DNA of 64,000 nt from Girardinichthys multiradiatus (taxonomy: Eukaryota > Chordata > Actinopteri > Cyprinodontiformes > Goodeidae). Numbering within the stretch: position 1 is the stretch's first letter; every line of letters begins with the position of its first letter. The notes below the pieces were generated by a model that saw nothing but the letters and a program-made list of their open reading frames with translations, ran no database searches and was not told the DNA's origin. Below are positions 49,009 through 59,925 of this stretch, one piece after another. The stretch is taken from positions 23,537,320 to 23,601,319 of the forward strand of contig NC_061798.1 in NCBI RefSeq assembly GCF_021462225.1, read 5' to 3'. A program made the position numbers and the translations under genes.

Positions 49009-49460
49009 GCCGAAGTCAACTATCTGCCTCCTCCTTCTTGTTTCCTGCCCATTTTCAAACCTCTTCTTTGTCTATCCAGGGGGCCGTGTTTATTGATTCA
49101 GGAGCAGATACTGAATTCATGGACGAAACATTTGCAAATAAGAACGGCATAAAACTTATTCCGTCAGCTGACACAAGAAACGTGCTAGCTTTGGATGGTC
49201 ACAGCATGAACAATTCACATCTCAGGACGGAGGAGATTACCTTAACAGTTGGAGGTAATCATCAAGAAAAAGTTACTTTCATGATCATTAATTCACCTGA
49301 ACTTCCTGTAGTCCTAGGGGCCTCCTGGTTGCAGAAACACAACCCTCACATCGACTGGAAGAAAAAAGAAGTTTTGGGTTGGTCTGAGTCATGTTCCGCT
49401 GACTGCCTTTTGTCTGCTGCTACGGAGGTTAGTGTGGGAAATGAGGTTGAGAAGACCTAA
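48930..49460 (+). pseudogene. pol: Pol, protease region (frame broken at its end)
   Basis: Continues gag in the -1 frame. Aspartic protease motif D-S-G-A-D-T-E-F (D codon 49095-49097) and the conserved V-V-L-G-A-S-W-L near 49310 are intact. The frame ends at TAA 49458-49460, and RT coding resumes in a different frame at about 49495. The damage coincides with a 14-bp inverted repeat and a 10-bp tandem duplication (see separate entries). Confidence 0.88.
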
Positions 49461-49473
49461 TTTCCCACACTAA
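49429..49473. repeat. 45-nt quasi-palindrome at the pol frameshift
   Basis: TTAGTGTGGGAAAT (49429-49442) and ATTTCCCACACTAA (49460-49473) are exact reverse complements. Inside, AGGT and ACCT also pair, leaving a 7-nt loop and one mismatch. The stop codon lies at the inner edge of the right arm. Confidence 0.95.
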
Positions 49474-49474
49474 T

Positions 49475-49494
49475 CCAAGGTACCCCAAGGTACC
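49475..49494. repeat. 10-bp tandem duplication in pol
   Basis: CCAAGGTACC is present twice in direct succession. Ten extra bases shift the reading frame between protease and RT. Confidence 0.95.
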
Positions 49495-50830
49495 GCAAGA
49501 ATACCATGATTTAATGGAAGTATTTAATAAAATCAAGGCCACAGCTCTGCCACCCCACAGACCGTATGATTGTGCTATTGATCTGCTTCCTTGCACATCG
49601 CCCCCTAAAGGCAGAACCTATTCATTGTCTCATCCAGAGCACAGGGCCATGAAGAGTTATGTTGATGAGGCATTAAAGGCAGGGCACATTCAACCCTCTT
49701 CCTCTCCTGCAGGTGCTGGTTTCTTTTTTGTTGGGAAGAAGGATGGTTCATTGAGACCATGCATTGATTATAGAGGCCTTAATGAGATAACAGTTAAAAA
49801 TAGATATCCCTTACCACTCATGAACACAGCTTTTGATCAGATCCAGGGAGCCCAGATATTTTCTAAGCTGGATCTAAGGAATGCATATCATCTGGTCCGA
49901 ATCAGAGAAGGAGATGAGTGGAAAACGGCTTTCAACACGCCTACGGGCCATTATGAATACAAGGTCATGCCATTTGGACTTACTAATGCTCCTGCAATTT
50001 TTCAGTCATTGGTCAATGACATTCTAAGAGACATGGTGGGTCAATTCGTATTTGTTTATCTTGATGACATACTGATTTATTCTCAAGATCTGGAAACCCA
50101 CAGAAAACATGTCAGAGCTGTTCTCCTGCGTCTTCTGCAAAACCAGTTGTTTGTCAAGGCAGAGAAATGTGAGTTCCACATAACTACCACTTCCTTTTTG
50201 GGCTTCATCATTTCCCCAGATCAAGTGCTTGTCGACCCCTCCAAAGTTAAGGCCGTATTGGAATGGCCTGTTCCAACTGATCGCAAGCAGCTTCAAAGAT
50301 TTCTGGGCTTCGCAAACTTCTATAGGAGGTTTATTAGAAATTACAGCCTGGTTGCTACTCCCCTAAATGCTCTTACCTCTTCCAAGGAGAAATTTGTGTG
50401 GAATAAGGATGCAGAGAAGGCCTTCAATAGGTTAAAGGAACTCTTCACGTCAGCTCCAGTGTTACGGTCTCCTGACCCAGAGAGACAGTTTATCGTGGAG
50501 GTGGATGCCTCAAGCACTGGGGTTAGAGCTGTATTAAGCCAAAGAGTTGAGGATGATCGTGTTCACCCATGTGCCTTCTTTTCAAGGACTCTGTCACAGG
50601 CTGAGCGTAATTAGGACGTGGGAGACAGAGAGTTATTGGCTGTCAAGTTGGCATTGACAGAGTGGAGACGTTGGCTCGAGGGGACTAAGGAGCTGTTTAT
50701 GGTGTGGACTGACCATAAGAACTTGGAGTACCTGAAATCAGCAAAATGGCTAAACCCCAGACAGGCTAGGTGGGCTCTGTTTTTCGGTTGTTTTAATTTC
50801 TCCCTGTTTTACAGGCCCTATCCCGGATTC
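49495..50830 (+). pseudogene. pol: Pol, reverse transcriptase and RNase H region
   Basis: The open part 49514-50614 has the RT core in order: [11 protein letters not shown] (about 49750), [10 protein letters not shown] (about 49865), M-P-F-G-L-T-N-A-P and the catalytic Y-L-D-D (50057-50068). The N-terminal RNase H strand follows (V-E-V-D-A-S). A TAG at 50612-50614 interrupts the frame, then [10 protein letters not shown] and T-D-H-K-N-L-E-Y-L of RNase H continue in the same frame. Near 50815 a deletion of roughly 30 bp, not a multiple of three, joins RNase H to the linker before integrase in a new frame. Confidence 0.9.
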
Positions 50831-52047
50831 AAGAGCCTGAAGAATCTCAGCCTGCGGGTGAAGAGGAGTTTATCCTTCCTGAAACCGTCAGGTTGTCTGT
50901 GTCCCGAGTGGAGGTGGAAAGGGAGGTCCAGGAAGCCATTAGGGATCTGCCTATCCCACCATCATGTCCACCTGACCGCTGTTTTGTCCCTGAACGCCTT
51001 GTGCCTAAGGTACTGGAGTTTTGTCATTGCTCTCGTTTCGTTTGTCATCCTGGAATCAGCAGAACCATTCAGACAGTTCGAACTCAATTTTGGTGGCCAT
51101 CGCTGGTCAAGGATGTCAAAGACTTTGTTGCTGAATGCACTCAATGTTGTCGAGCCAAGCCTTCTCGTCGCCCCCCTGCGGGGTTGTTGCACCTTTTGCC
51201 AATTCCCCCTCGCCCATGGTCACATATTGCGATGGATTTTGTGACAGGTCTACCGGTTTCTAATGGTCACTCTGTACTACTAACCATAATTGACAGATTT
51301 TCAAAGATGGTTCATCTGGTGCCGTTGGAGAAGCTCCCATCTGCTAAGGAGATGGTTGAGATATTGACCCGAGAAGTTGTCAGGCTCCATGGAATCCCAA
51401 ATGACATTGTTTCTGATAGAGGACCCCAATTTGCATCGCGTTTCTGGAAGGAGTTTTGTTCTTTGTTGGGAATTTCTTTTAGTCTTTCCTCAGGGTTTCA
51501 TCCTCAGTCTGATGGCCAAACTGAGAGAGCCAACCAAGAAGCTGAAACCAAACTTCGTATCTTATGTGAGTCTGACCCGACCAAGTGGTCACAAAATTTG
51601 CCCTGGGTTGAATACGCCAAGAACTCTATGCAATCAAGTGTCACTGGTTTGTCCCCTTTTCATGTTGTGTTTGGTTTCCAGCCACCCATGTTTTCAGTTC
51701 AGGAGAGAGAAGCTAATGTTCCGTCCGCCCAAGCGGCTGCCCTAAGACGCCAAAGAATATGGAGAAAGGCCAGGAGATCGATGATCAAAATGTCACTGGT
51801 TCAGTCAAGAACGGCCAACCGGAGAAGGATCCCTGCCCCTAAGTACCAGGTGGGGCAGAAAGTTTGGCTCTCCACCAAGGACCTCCCATTAAGGGTAGAA
51901 TCCCGGAAATTGGTACCCCGATTTGTTGGACCTTTCCCAATCTCTAAGATCATCAACCCTGTCGCTGTACGACTGAGATTACCCAACTCCATGAGGATTC
52001 ACCCCACGTTCCACGTTTCTCAGGTCAAGCCCTTTGTGGAGCCCTGA
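50820..52047 (+). pseudogene. pol: Pol, integrase region; 3' end lacks a chromodomain
   Basis: The frame 50893-52047 (open from about 50820) carries the HHCC zinc finger (C-H-C-S-R-F-V-C-H then C-T-Q-C). The D,D-35-E catalytic core follows: [15 protein letters not shown] and G-Q-T-E-R, with 35 residues between the last two. The C-terminal GPY/F-type block reads [11 protein letters not shown] (about 51910). It stops at TGA after F-V-E-P. Chromoviruses of this group normally have a chromodomain here; none is visible. Neither polypurine tract nor 3' LTR was found, so the copy is 3'-truncated. Confidence 0.9.
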
Positions 52048-52050
52048 CTT

Positions 52051-52758
52051 GAATAAGGTTAAATAAAATAAAATATTTCAATATTTATATAATTTAATAG
52101 TAAAGTTTATGAAGGGAACACTATCTGAATTCCTGGATATTTTAGCATTAAACTAATATTTTAATAATAATTTTAAAATTTGTAGTACCTTAAAATGTTT
52201 TATTAAGTCAGTTTTGACCCCTTTGGTTCCTCAAAGTGGTACCACCCTCCTTTAACTGTCGCTCTCCCTCCATTTTACATAGTCTATGTTTTTGTCGCGC
52301 AGCCTGCTGTGTGTCTGCACTGCTGTCAACCTGAAAAAGAAAGGAGGTGGGGTCTTTACCTTTCACTGCTGCAGTCTGTGGGAGTTTCAGCCAGGCAGAT
52401 AATTAAGTGAGCTGCACGAATGCCATGGATTGTTTTTTTAGGCACTACCAGAACCGAACCATTGGTCCCACCCCTCAACAATCGTAGAGCGGGCCAGGCA
52501 AGTTGCCAGGACACCGGAATATGTCCCAGTGCTCCCAATGGCCAGTCCGCCCCTGCCACTGCACATGCTAAGGGCGCACACAATACCCTGAACAGAATGC
52601 CGAACATACATAGCATACATGATTTATTCAATAGATTACATCTGACAGCATTACAGCTGATTGATTATAGAAAGGAGAGGTGGAATCTGTTGGTGAGGCT
52701 GATTGATCATAAAGGAGGTATGTAGTGGAGTCTGTAAGTCAGTCCCTCCTTCGCAAAC
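52051..52758. other. Unassigned sequence between gypsy and the G-rich retroposon
   Basis: AT-rich to 52240, then mixed sequence. 52430-52570 is GC-richer and open on both strands without a recognisable domain. Confidence 0.5.
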
Positions 52759-52771
52759 ATGAAACATTACT
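52759..52771. repeat. Target-site duplication, left copy
   Basis: ATGAAACATTACT, identical to 55990-56002. Together they bracket the G-rich block and its poly(A) tail. Confidence 0.92.
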
Positions 52772-55700
52772 TACAGTTTGCTGGGCCGGCATCTTTCCCT
52801 TGGGCACGGTTTGGTGGGGTGGTGCATCACGGGGTCTGCTTGACTGCCTGGCTGACCCTCGGGGTTTCAGTTTGTTTGTTTATGGGGGGTGCATGTGCCT
52901 GTGCTGGCCCGGAGCTTGCATTTGCCCGGTTTGTCCCGGTTTTTGGTCAGTTCTCGGTGCCTGGTACCTGTCCCTACCCTTTGGCCCAGTGGATGTGCCT
53001 ATGCCTCACTCCTTTGATGGAACCCGGCGAACAGGGGTGTCTATTGGGGTCAGCTGCGGAGCTGGCTACCTAGGATAGCATTTTGCCCCCCAGTCCTTCC
53101 CTCCGCATCCCCGGACACTTCCCTCTGCCCACTCCATCACACTGTCACTCATGTAGGGCCTTGGGATGCAGGTGCTCTTTTGGAGTGCTGCAAGGGTTTT
53201 CCATCTCTGCAGTGCCATGGCAGCCTGTTCCCCAATTTTATTGTACAACTTAAACACTCTCACTTATAACATTTTCATGAAAATTACATTTGGGGCCTTG
53301 GGGGTGGGCACGCTCAATGGCATCAACAGGGAGTATATTTTGTTAACCTAACCTCTGGTGCCTGTGCTCACCTCTAAGGGTTAAGTACCATGTAGACATT
53401 GAGGGTTCTGGGTCAGGGGCATGCAGACCCTCTTCCCCACCTGTTTTTCTTTCTAGATGCACATTACATTTGAGCAGGTGGAGGTAGGCTTGGGGTTTTT
53501 TCACACTCCTGTTCGCTGTTTGCCAACTGGGGTTGGAGGCTGGGAGAGGGAGCAGGCCTTCTGGTCAGGATCTGGGCTGGGGTTGGGGTTCGGGTCTTGG
53601 GGGTTGTCTGGTGCTGGGGCTGGCTTTTCGGCTCTCTTGGGAACATTTGGATTTCCTTGGAGCTCGGTCCCTGGCTTTGGTGCCCGGTCCATCTGTTGTG
53701 GGTTGCCAGGCTCCGGCGAGGGTGCAGTATTGATTGAGATGTGGGTGGCGGGTTGTGCTTGGCCTGGAGCGGTTGGCCTGCCCGGCCCAGTTACCCAACT
53801 CTTGCATGTTTCCCTCTCATGAACTGATGGGCTAGGGCTGCTGGCGCTGGCCAGATGGTTGGGCGGGCTTGGTGGTGTGCTGCTCTTCTGGCTGTTGTGT
53901 CAAGGAGGGGGGGATTGGGGTGGTGGGCTAGAGGTTGGCATGGAGGGGCTGCCGCTTGTGGGGTTGTGTTCTCTTCCTGGATGTAGGGTCATCCAAGAAG
54001 AGGGGCTTCTTGGAATATGTGGGGCTGTACGGCGGTGATTGAGCTGAGCTGGATAATGTTTCTCATTGCACTGGCAGTAATATGGTGTGTTTGTGTGGTT
54101 GTGGGGGCATGCTTGCCGCTGGGGGCATGCTTGGCACTGGCCGGGGACCTCTTGCTGGGTGGGTTTGTCCCATCTTGGTGTGGGGTTGGGGGTCCCGTTG
54201 TGGGCGCAGTGCTTGATGGTGTCTGCCCTGTTGCGCCTGTGGGTGGGGTCTGGGGTAGCGTTCCACAGGGCCTTTTCCTTACTGTCGTGGTGCGCTAAGT
54301 GGTGGGGCCGGGAAGCAGTGGGTTGCTTGGAGCGGGGGTGTGTGGAGCTTGCGCTGTGTGGGTGTGGCTCCGTCTGCTTTTCGGGGATGCAGCTCACCTG
54401 TAGGGGTGTGCCCCTGAGCTGTGGGGAGGGGATTCATGGCGTTTGGGTTCGGGGACATTTGTTCGATATCTGTGTCCTAGTTGGGGGTGGCCCTGTGGGG
54501 AAATTTATGTTGCAGTTCATTGGGGGTGGGGGGCTCATGAGGTTATGATCGGAATTCATTGGGGGGTTGGGACTATTTCATACTGGTTGGCAGGCTAGTT
54601 TGGACCATGTAGACCCCTCTTTTGTACATGGTCCCCTCCCCGGACGAGGTCAATGGGGACTGGGGTCAGGGCAGTGCTCGGGCGATCTGCCTGTCTCCAA
54701 GCCCGGAGGGAAGGGGATCACCTCCTGGGTACGGGGGCTGGTTGTCACTATGAGGTATCGGCATCTGGACCTAAGAGTACAGAGTATGTATGGGGAGTGT
54801 GTGTGAATGTACGACATCCATTGTTGTTTGTCTTTGCGTTGGGGGCGTGGCTGTGAGTGCTTTTATGTGTACGCATGAGGGTGGGAATGTATAATTGTGA
54901 CTGTGTGTGCCTGTTTTTTGTGTCAGGTTGGGTCTTGGCCTGCTCCCTCTCCTGGATCAGTTTAGGCTCCCCAACAAATGTGGGGCCTATTTCCTCCCCA
55001 CCACACTGCCTGCTGGTGGTCGGTGTCTCTGCCCGCTGGTGTACTTGTGGTTCTCGGTGTCCGGGGCTGGGTGCTTTGGTGTGTGCTGGCTCACTCCCGG
55101 TGGCTGCTTGCTGGGGTCTGGACACCTGGGCTCTGTTCGGCCTCTGCTTGGGGAGTGATATGTCCCAGGGTCTCAGGTCTCTGGGTCCATGGCCAGATCT
55201 GCTCCAGCATAGACAGCTGCTGGCGGGGCCTCTGGGTGTGTCACTGCAGCTGCCTGGGGATTCTCCACTGTGGCTGCTAGGTGGTTCCCCTGGGACTCTC
55301 CTCTGCTCTTCTCTGGGGGGGGCGTTACGGTAGTCCCGTCGGTGGTTCTCCTGGGGTTCCGAAATCTGGGGGGCCTCTGGATCTCTATGGCTCGGATGTC
55401 CTCCGTGTCTGTCTCAGGTCCAGGGGGGCAGGTCTGTGGCTCCTCACACTCACTATTGCATATTTTTATGGAGAAACCTTGTATACACAAGTGCGCTCAC
55501 ACTCAGACGCACAGGTGATTAGATTCAGGTGTTAACAGACACACAAATGTTCTACATTGAGCCGCATTTACCACTAAATACATCTTGCATTCATAAGTAC
55601 CATGCACTTTTTGGTAAAAAAGCTGTTATTATATATGTTTCTACAGGTGTAGAAGCAAGCAGGGTGTTATCTTGTATTCTCTTCATCCATCTGTCTTTCC

Positions 55701-55989
55701 TCCATTCTTTTCTCCTTTTCTCTCCTTTTCCTTTTTGACCCACCTCTCTCTTTTTCGTGCTTCTTATTTTTTTCCTTTTTTATTTCTGTCTCTGTGTCCG
55801 CAATAATTGAAATAATCCCAAAGCAGTTTCTAATAAAGTTTCTTTTATAAATATCAAGCAGAGCTTTAAAGTGTTAGCTGTAATGCTCCACTTGTGAAAG
55901 TAAATCTGTTGTGCTTTTTTTTGGCACTCTGACAGCAATTCTGAGCACTGCTCTGCTGGACAGGACACGGTAAAAAAAAAAAAAAAGAT
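52772..55989 (+). mobile_element. G-rich 3.2-kb retroposon of unknown family with A15 tail
   Basis: A 3,218-bp unit lies between perfect 13-bp direct repeats (52759-52771, 55990-56002) and ends A15 (55972-55986) plus GAT. This is the signature of target-primed reverse transcription. From about 53400 to 55450 the plus strand is very rich in G and T, with several G-quadruplex-capable runs. A pyrimidine tract (55680-55790) and an AT-rich 3' part follow. The longest frames (plus 54087-54548 and 54857-55333; minus 53900-54397) are low-complexity and carry no RT, endonuclease, zinc knuckle or other motif. It is therefore a non-autonomous or badly decayed element moved by LINE enzymes, or a retroposed long RNA. 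AATAAA at 55832 is too far from the tail (135 nt) to be a usual cleavage signal. Confidence 0.8.
53574..53603 (+). promoter_or_regulatory. Candidate G-quadruplex
   Basis: Five G-tracts (53574-76, 53579-82, 53585-88, 53592-94, 53599-603) separated by loops of 2-4 nt satisfy the canonical G3+N1-7 rule on the plus strand, i.e. in the presumed RNA. Confidence 0.85.
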
Positions 55990-56002
55990 ATGAAACATTA
56001 CT
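55990..56002. repeat. Target-site duplication, right copy
   Basis: ATGAAACATTACT, exact copy of 52759-52771, three bases after the poly(A) tail. Confidence 0.92.
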
Positions 56003-56464
56003 GCTTAGGGCTAATCTTGATCCCAGCTGGTCAGTCTGTATGGTTCTTCAGATAAATATTGACATCAACAACTTTATCATATGAAGCTCAGAGCCTGTGT
56101 CAACGCAAGCACCCATTGATGTAGGTCACATTATGTAATCCAAAACACAGTCGACTGCTGTGTTTACCAATATTCATCTTATTGTAAGTATCCATCCCCT
56201 TTACAACAGAAAAATTTTCACCCTACTGCTGTGTTCCATTTGTAATAGGAAGTCAGAACTTCTGACATCTGAATAGAAAATTTCAACTGGAGCGCCCCCA
56301 AAAGTTGGAATTCCAAGTCGGGGCAACATGACCATACCCGACCTCCGCATTCAAGATGACTGCTACTCGCATCAATAGCAGTAAAACTTTCTTACTGTGG
56401 CTGTTTTTAGTAGTTCTTTATTATTTATGTAACATTTAGTCAGCCGTACATGTTGTACTTTACA
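56003..56464. other. Unassigned sequence
   Basis: Nothing recognised on either strand. Confidence 0.55.
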
Positions 56465-56565
56465 GTGCGTGGGTTCTCACCGGGTACACCTGCTCCCTCC
56501 CACAGTCCAAAGACATGCCTGGTAGGTTAATTGGTCACTCTAACTTGCCCTTAGGCTATCCCAGA
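56465..56565 (+). mobile_element. SINE family 1 fragment
   Basis: GTGCGTGGGTTCTCACCGGG, then CTCCCTCCCACAGTCCAAAG and AACTTGCCCTTAGG, match the middle body of the SINEs at 35476 and 13290. Head and tail are missing. It abuts the LINE fragment. Confidence 0.75.
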
Positions 56566-56569
56566 CTTC

Positions 56570-57625
56570 AGAGGCTAATGGAATGCAGCGTAGGCACACC
56601 CCCCCCATACACACACAGGGAGGCGAGGGAGGCGTCCAGGAGGCATCCGGTGCAGACATTCCCAGCAGACCCTCACTATATGCTTGGGCCTGCCAAGTCT
56701 GTCCGGCTTTCTTCTCTTCCAGTGGGTCCAACTCACCACCAGGTGGTGATCAGTGAACAGCTCAGCCTCTCTCTTCACCCCAGTGTCCACGACATATGAC
56801 CGAAGGTCTGAAGACATGACAACAAAGTAGATCATCGACCTCCCGACTAGGGTGTGCTGGTGCCAAGTGCACTGATGAACACCCTTATGCTTGAACATGA
56901 TGTTTATTATGGACAATCCGTGACTAGCACAGAAGTCACGTGCACAGAAGAAATAGTGAAACACCACTCGGATTTAGATCGGGCTGGCCATTCCTCCCAA
57001 TCACGCCTCTGCAGGTGTCACTGTTGTTTCCCACGTGGGTGTTGAAGTCCCCAGCAGAATAATGGACTCCCCAAGAGGGACCCTATGCAGCACCCCCAAA
57101 AGGGACGCCAAGAAGACCGGGTACTCAGCACTACCTCTTGGCCCATACGCCAAAACGACAGTCACAGACCTGTCCCTGACCCGAAGGTATAGGGATGCGA
57201 CCCTCTCGTCCAATGGGGTAAACCCCAACACGAGACGGTTGAGCTGGGGGCAACAAGCAAACCCATCCCAGCCGGCCACCTTTCTCCTCGGGCCACTCCA
57301 GAGTAGAAAAGAGTCCAACAACTCTTGAGGAGCTGAGTTCCAGATCCCATGCTGTGCGTGGAGGCAACCCTGACTATTTCAAGTCGATATCGCTCGACCT
57401 CCCTCACAAGCTGAGGCTCCTTCTCCCCCAGCAAGGTGATATCCCACATCCCTAGAGCCAGACTACGCATCCGCATATCGGGTCGTCGAGGTCTCCACCT
57501 TCGTCCGCTGCCTGATCCTCTCATGGTTCCCCCTGCAGGTGGTGAGCCCACTAGGGGATGACCTCGCATCTCTCGTTCGGGCATGGCATGGCTTGGTCCC
57601 ACGAGGAGCGACCCGGCCACCAGGC
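56570..57625 (-). pseudogene. APE-type LINE ORF2 fragment, endonuclease domain, internally deleted
   Basis: Read leftward from 57620 it gives the start of an apurinic-endonuclease domain (G-M-W-D-I-T-L-L-G, E-V-E-R-Y-R-L-E-I-V, about 57370-57450). The core follows: D-E-R-V-A-S-L-Y-L-R-V, A-Y-G-P, S-I-I-L-L-G. Its end reads M-F-K-H-K-G-V-H-Q-C-T-W-H-Q, S-M-I-Y-F-V-V and S-T/F-T-D-H-H-L-V-V-S-W (56720-56900). The expected D-F-N after L-L-G is lost, and several frameshifts separate the parts. After V-C-W-E-C-L (about 56660) the sequence jumps to R-M-P-P-G-R-L-P, which in this family lies near the C-terminus. The whole RT domain is missing. Confidence 0.82.
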
Positions 57626-57629
57626 GGTC

Positions 57630-58045
57630 TCACCTTCTAGCAAGAGAAAGTCAATCCAATTGAGAATCTGTGGTTAGACTTAGATCGCTCTTCACAAGTG
57701 AAAACCATCAGACATGAAGGAGCTGGGGGAATTTTGCCTTGAGGAATGGGATAAAAATCCCATTGGCAAGATGTGGCAAGTTCATAAAGACTCATCCAAA
57801 TCGACTTGCAGCTGTAATTGCTGCAAAAGGTGGCTCTACAAAGTACTGAGCTTAGGAGGGGTGAACAGTTATGCACGCTGAGGTTTTCTGTTATTTTGTC
57901 CTATATTTTGTTTGCTTCACAATAATAATAAAAAAAACTTTAAAGTTGTAGGAATGTTCTCTAATTAAAACTCTCAAACAATCTATTTTAATTCAAAGTT
58001 GTAATACCAAGGGGTTGAAGACTTTTGCAACGCACTATAAGCAGA
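57630..58045 (+). mobile_element. Tc1-like 3' end fragment
   Basis: Opens with N-P-I-E-N-L-W (57652 region), the motif holding the last catalytic Glu. It continues with decayed C-terminal coding, then GCAGCTGTAATTGCTGCAAA and a non-coding tail, and ends AGACTTTTGCAACGCACT, a Tc1-style terminus. It is directly joined to the LINE fragment and diverged from the fragment at 39187. Confidence 0.78.
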
Positions 58046-59779
58046 CCATGCAGTGATATGGTAGGCTACTAACTGCTCATGCCTGTGGTTTTTGAGTGTT
58101 ACACTTTACAGATTTGTTTTCAAATGCCGCCCAGTCCATTATTTTTCATAAGCTAAGCAGTTGAATCACAATTCATATGCACCTCAGGATCTTCTACATA
58201 TCAGCAGTTTTAGTGAAGGCTTCAAAGTTGAACTGGGGGTTTGAATGTACAGCAGTTGGAGATTGCCTCACAGCTCTTGAGGGCTAAAATTCAGTACTCA
58301 TTAATGATAGTGTTATACTCAGCCTGTTGCTTTTCCATGTTGCAACAAAAGTAGCCTATGCATCTTCTCTTCATAGGTTGTAAAGTTAAGTCATTAATGT
58401 TATCTGAGGGAAACTAGAAGAAATGGTAATGCTTTCTTGTGGCTGCTTTGATCAACAAGATTCTCAACAGTAGGGAAATTATACTGAGTCTTCAGCTGGG
58501 TGTTAATTTGAAGGTTCATAATCTTCATCTTCATATTGTACAGAACTGTCACTTTTGCATATGCACAAAGAGTAGACATCAGTATTATAACCAACATATC
58601 TATCTGTAATAAATAAAAATTGTGTCTTTGATAGTCAGTAATATTACTTGTACAGTGGTCTAATCTGTTACTCATGAATATCCCTGTTGTGTTGGAACTG
58701 TGTCATGTCCCTGACGATACATCTGTTCCCACATCTCCCCAGTTTTATGGGCCTTTTGTTTGGTTGCATGTCGTCACATTGTTGAGCAAGTGTGAGTCAT
58801 AGGTCAGGTGTTTCTATCTCTTTCCCTTCTTTGCTCCAATCAGTGACCAAAGTCTGCTCTCCTATATATTATGTTCTCTGGCTTTTCAGTTGTAAAGGAC
58901 TAACAATCAATCAATATGTGAGAACTGAAAAAAATTACACCTAAGATGAGTTGCTTCTCTTAGTTCTTAGTTGTGTGACACAATTTGATTTAGAACTCCT
59001 TTGGGTGATTGACCCACTATTTTGCCTTTCTTCTAAGACTAACTCTAATGTAACTGTAATGCCCCTGTTTTCCGTAATAATGTTCATCTTATATTAGTTG
59101 ATGTATCAAATAAAAACGTAGCAGATTGTCTCAACATTTTGATCAATTAATTAGCAGTACTTAGAATGTTGGTAAGAAGAAACAGAACGTGGAACCGGCG
59201 CAGGAATGACAGGGCAACAGGAAACATGAAGTCAACTGTAGTGCAACAACAGGTTTGGTTTGGCTGCTTTTCAAAACCAGGCAGCCATGCTGAGTACTGA
59301 CTTGCTAGAGGTTTGACCACAGCCAATAGGCATTAAGATGAGGCGGTGATACTGTTCCTAAATGTGAAATGTATTACTATTAACAAAATGTAAAAAAGAT
59401 CATTGCTCCTATTTCAAACTGGTTTTAATTTTCTTAAAAAAAACCATGTACTGAGGAGTGAACATTCCCATAAAAGTACATGCACATTTCTGTTACCCAT
59501 CTGTTTTTTAGGCCACGCCCACCTACTCCAACTTTGCTTCATTCCATATATTCAGACTTTCATTCAGTATATTTAAGGTTGCTTCAATTAGAGACATTGT
59601 CTCTTCTTTGGGGAACTATGACTCAGATTCTTCCCAGAAAGAAAGGTTAAGGGGACTAGTCTTACGTTGGCCGGTGCAGACCATACTCAACTTTGGATCC
59701 TGGATAAGCCCTTTACTTGGCTGGAGAGATTAGGACATTCAGATGTTTATACATGTGTCTCCCCTATGCAACCAGTTGT
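58046..59779. other. Unassigned; two LTR-like patches
   Basis: 58690-58960 (starts TGTTGGAACTG, contains CTATATATTATG) and 59505-59640 (CATATATT, CAGTATATTTAAGG) have LTR-promoter-like composition. No ends, duplications or coding sequence support a firm call. Confidence 0.3.
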
Positions 59780-59925
59780 GCATGGTTGTTTGTGTGTTGC
59801 CCTGTGATGGACTGGCGACCTGTCCAGGGTGTACCCTGCCTCCCCCCCATAGAATGCTGGGGAAAAGCACCAGCTTCCCCGCGACCCACTATGGAAGAAG
59901 CGTTATAGAAAATGACTGACTAAAT
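59780..59925 (+). mobile_element. SINE family 1, 3' fragment
   Basis: GCATGGTTGTTTGTGTGTTG, then CTGTGATGGACTGGCGACCT and GACCCACTATGGAAGAAGCG, match the 3' half of the copy at 35476. The 5' part is absent. Confidence 0.8.

Noticed and set aside
53900..54397. 165-codon minus-strand open frame (proline/histidine-rich)
   Set aside because: Arises from the G-rich plus strand, which lacks stops in antisense; no motif, and the element is oriented plus by its poly(A).
54087..54548. 153-codon plus-strand open frame in the G-rich retroposon
   Set aside because: Tryptophan/cysteine/glycine-rich translation typical of G-rich DNA, with no known domain.
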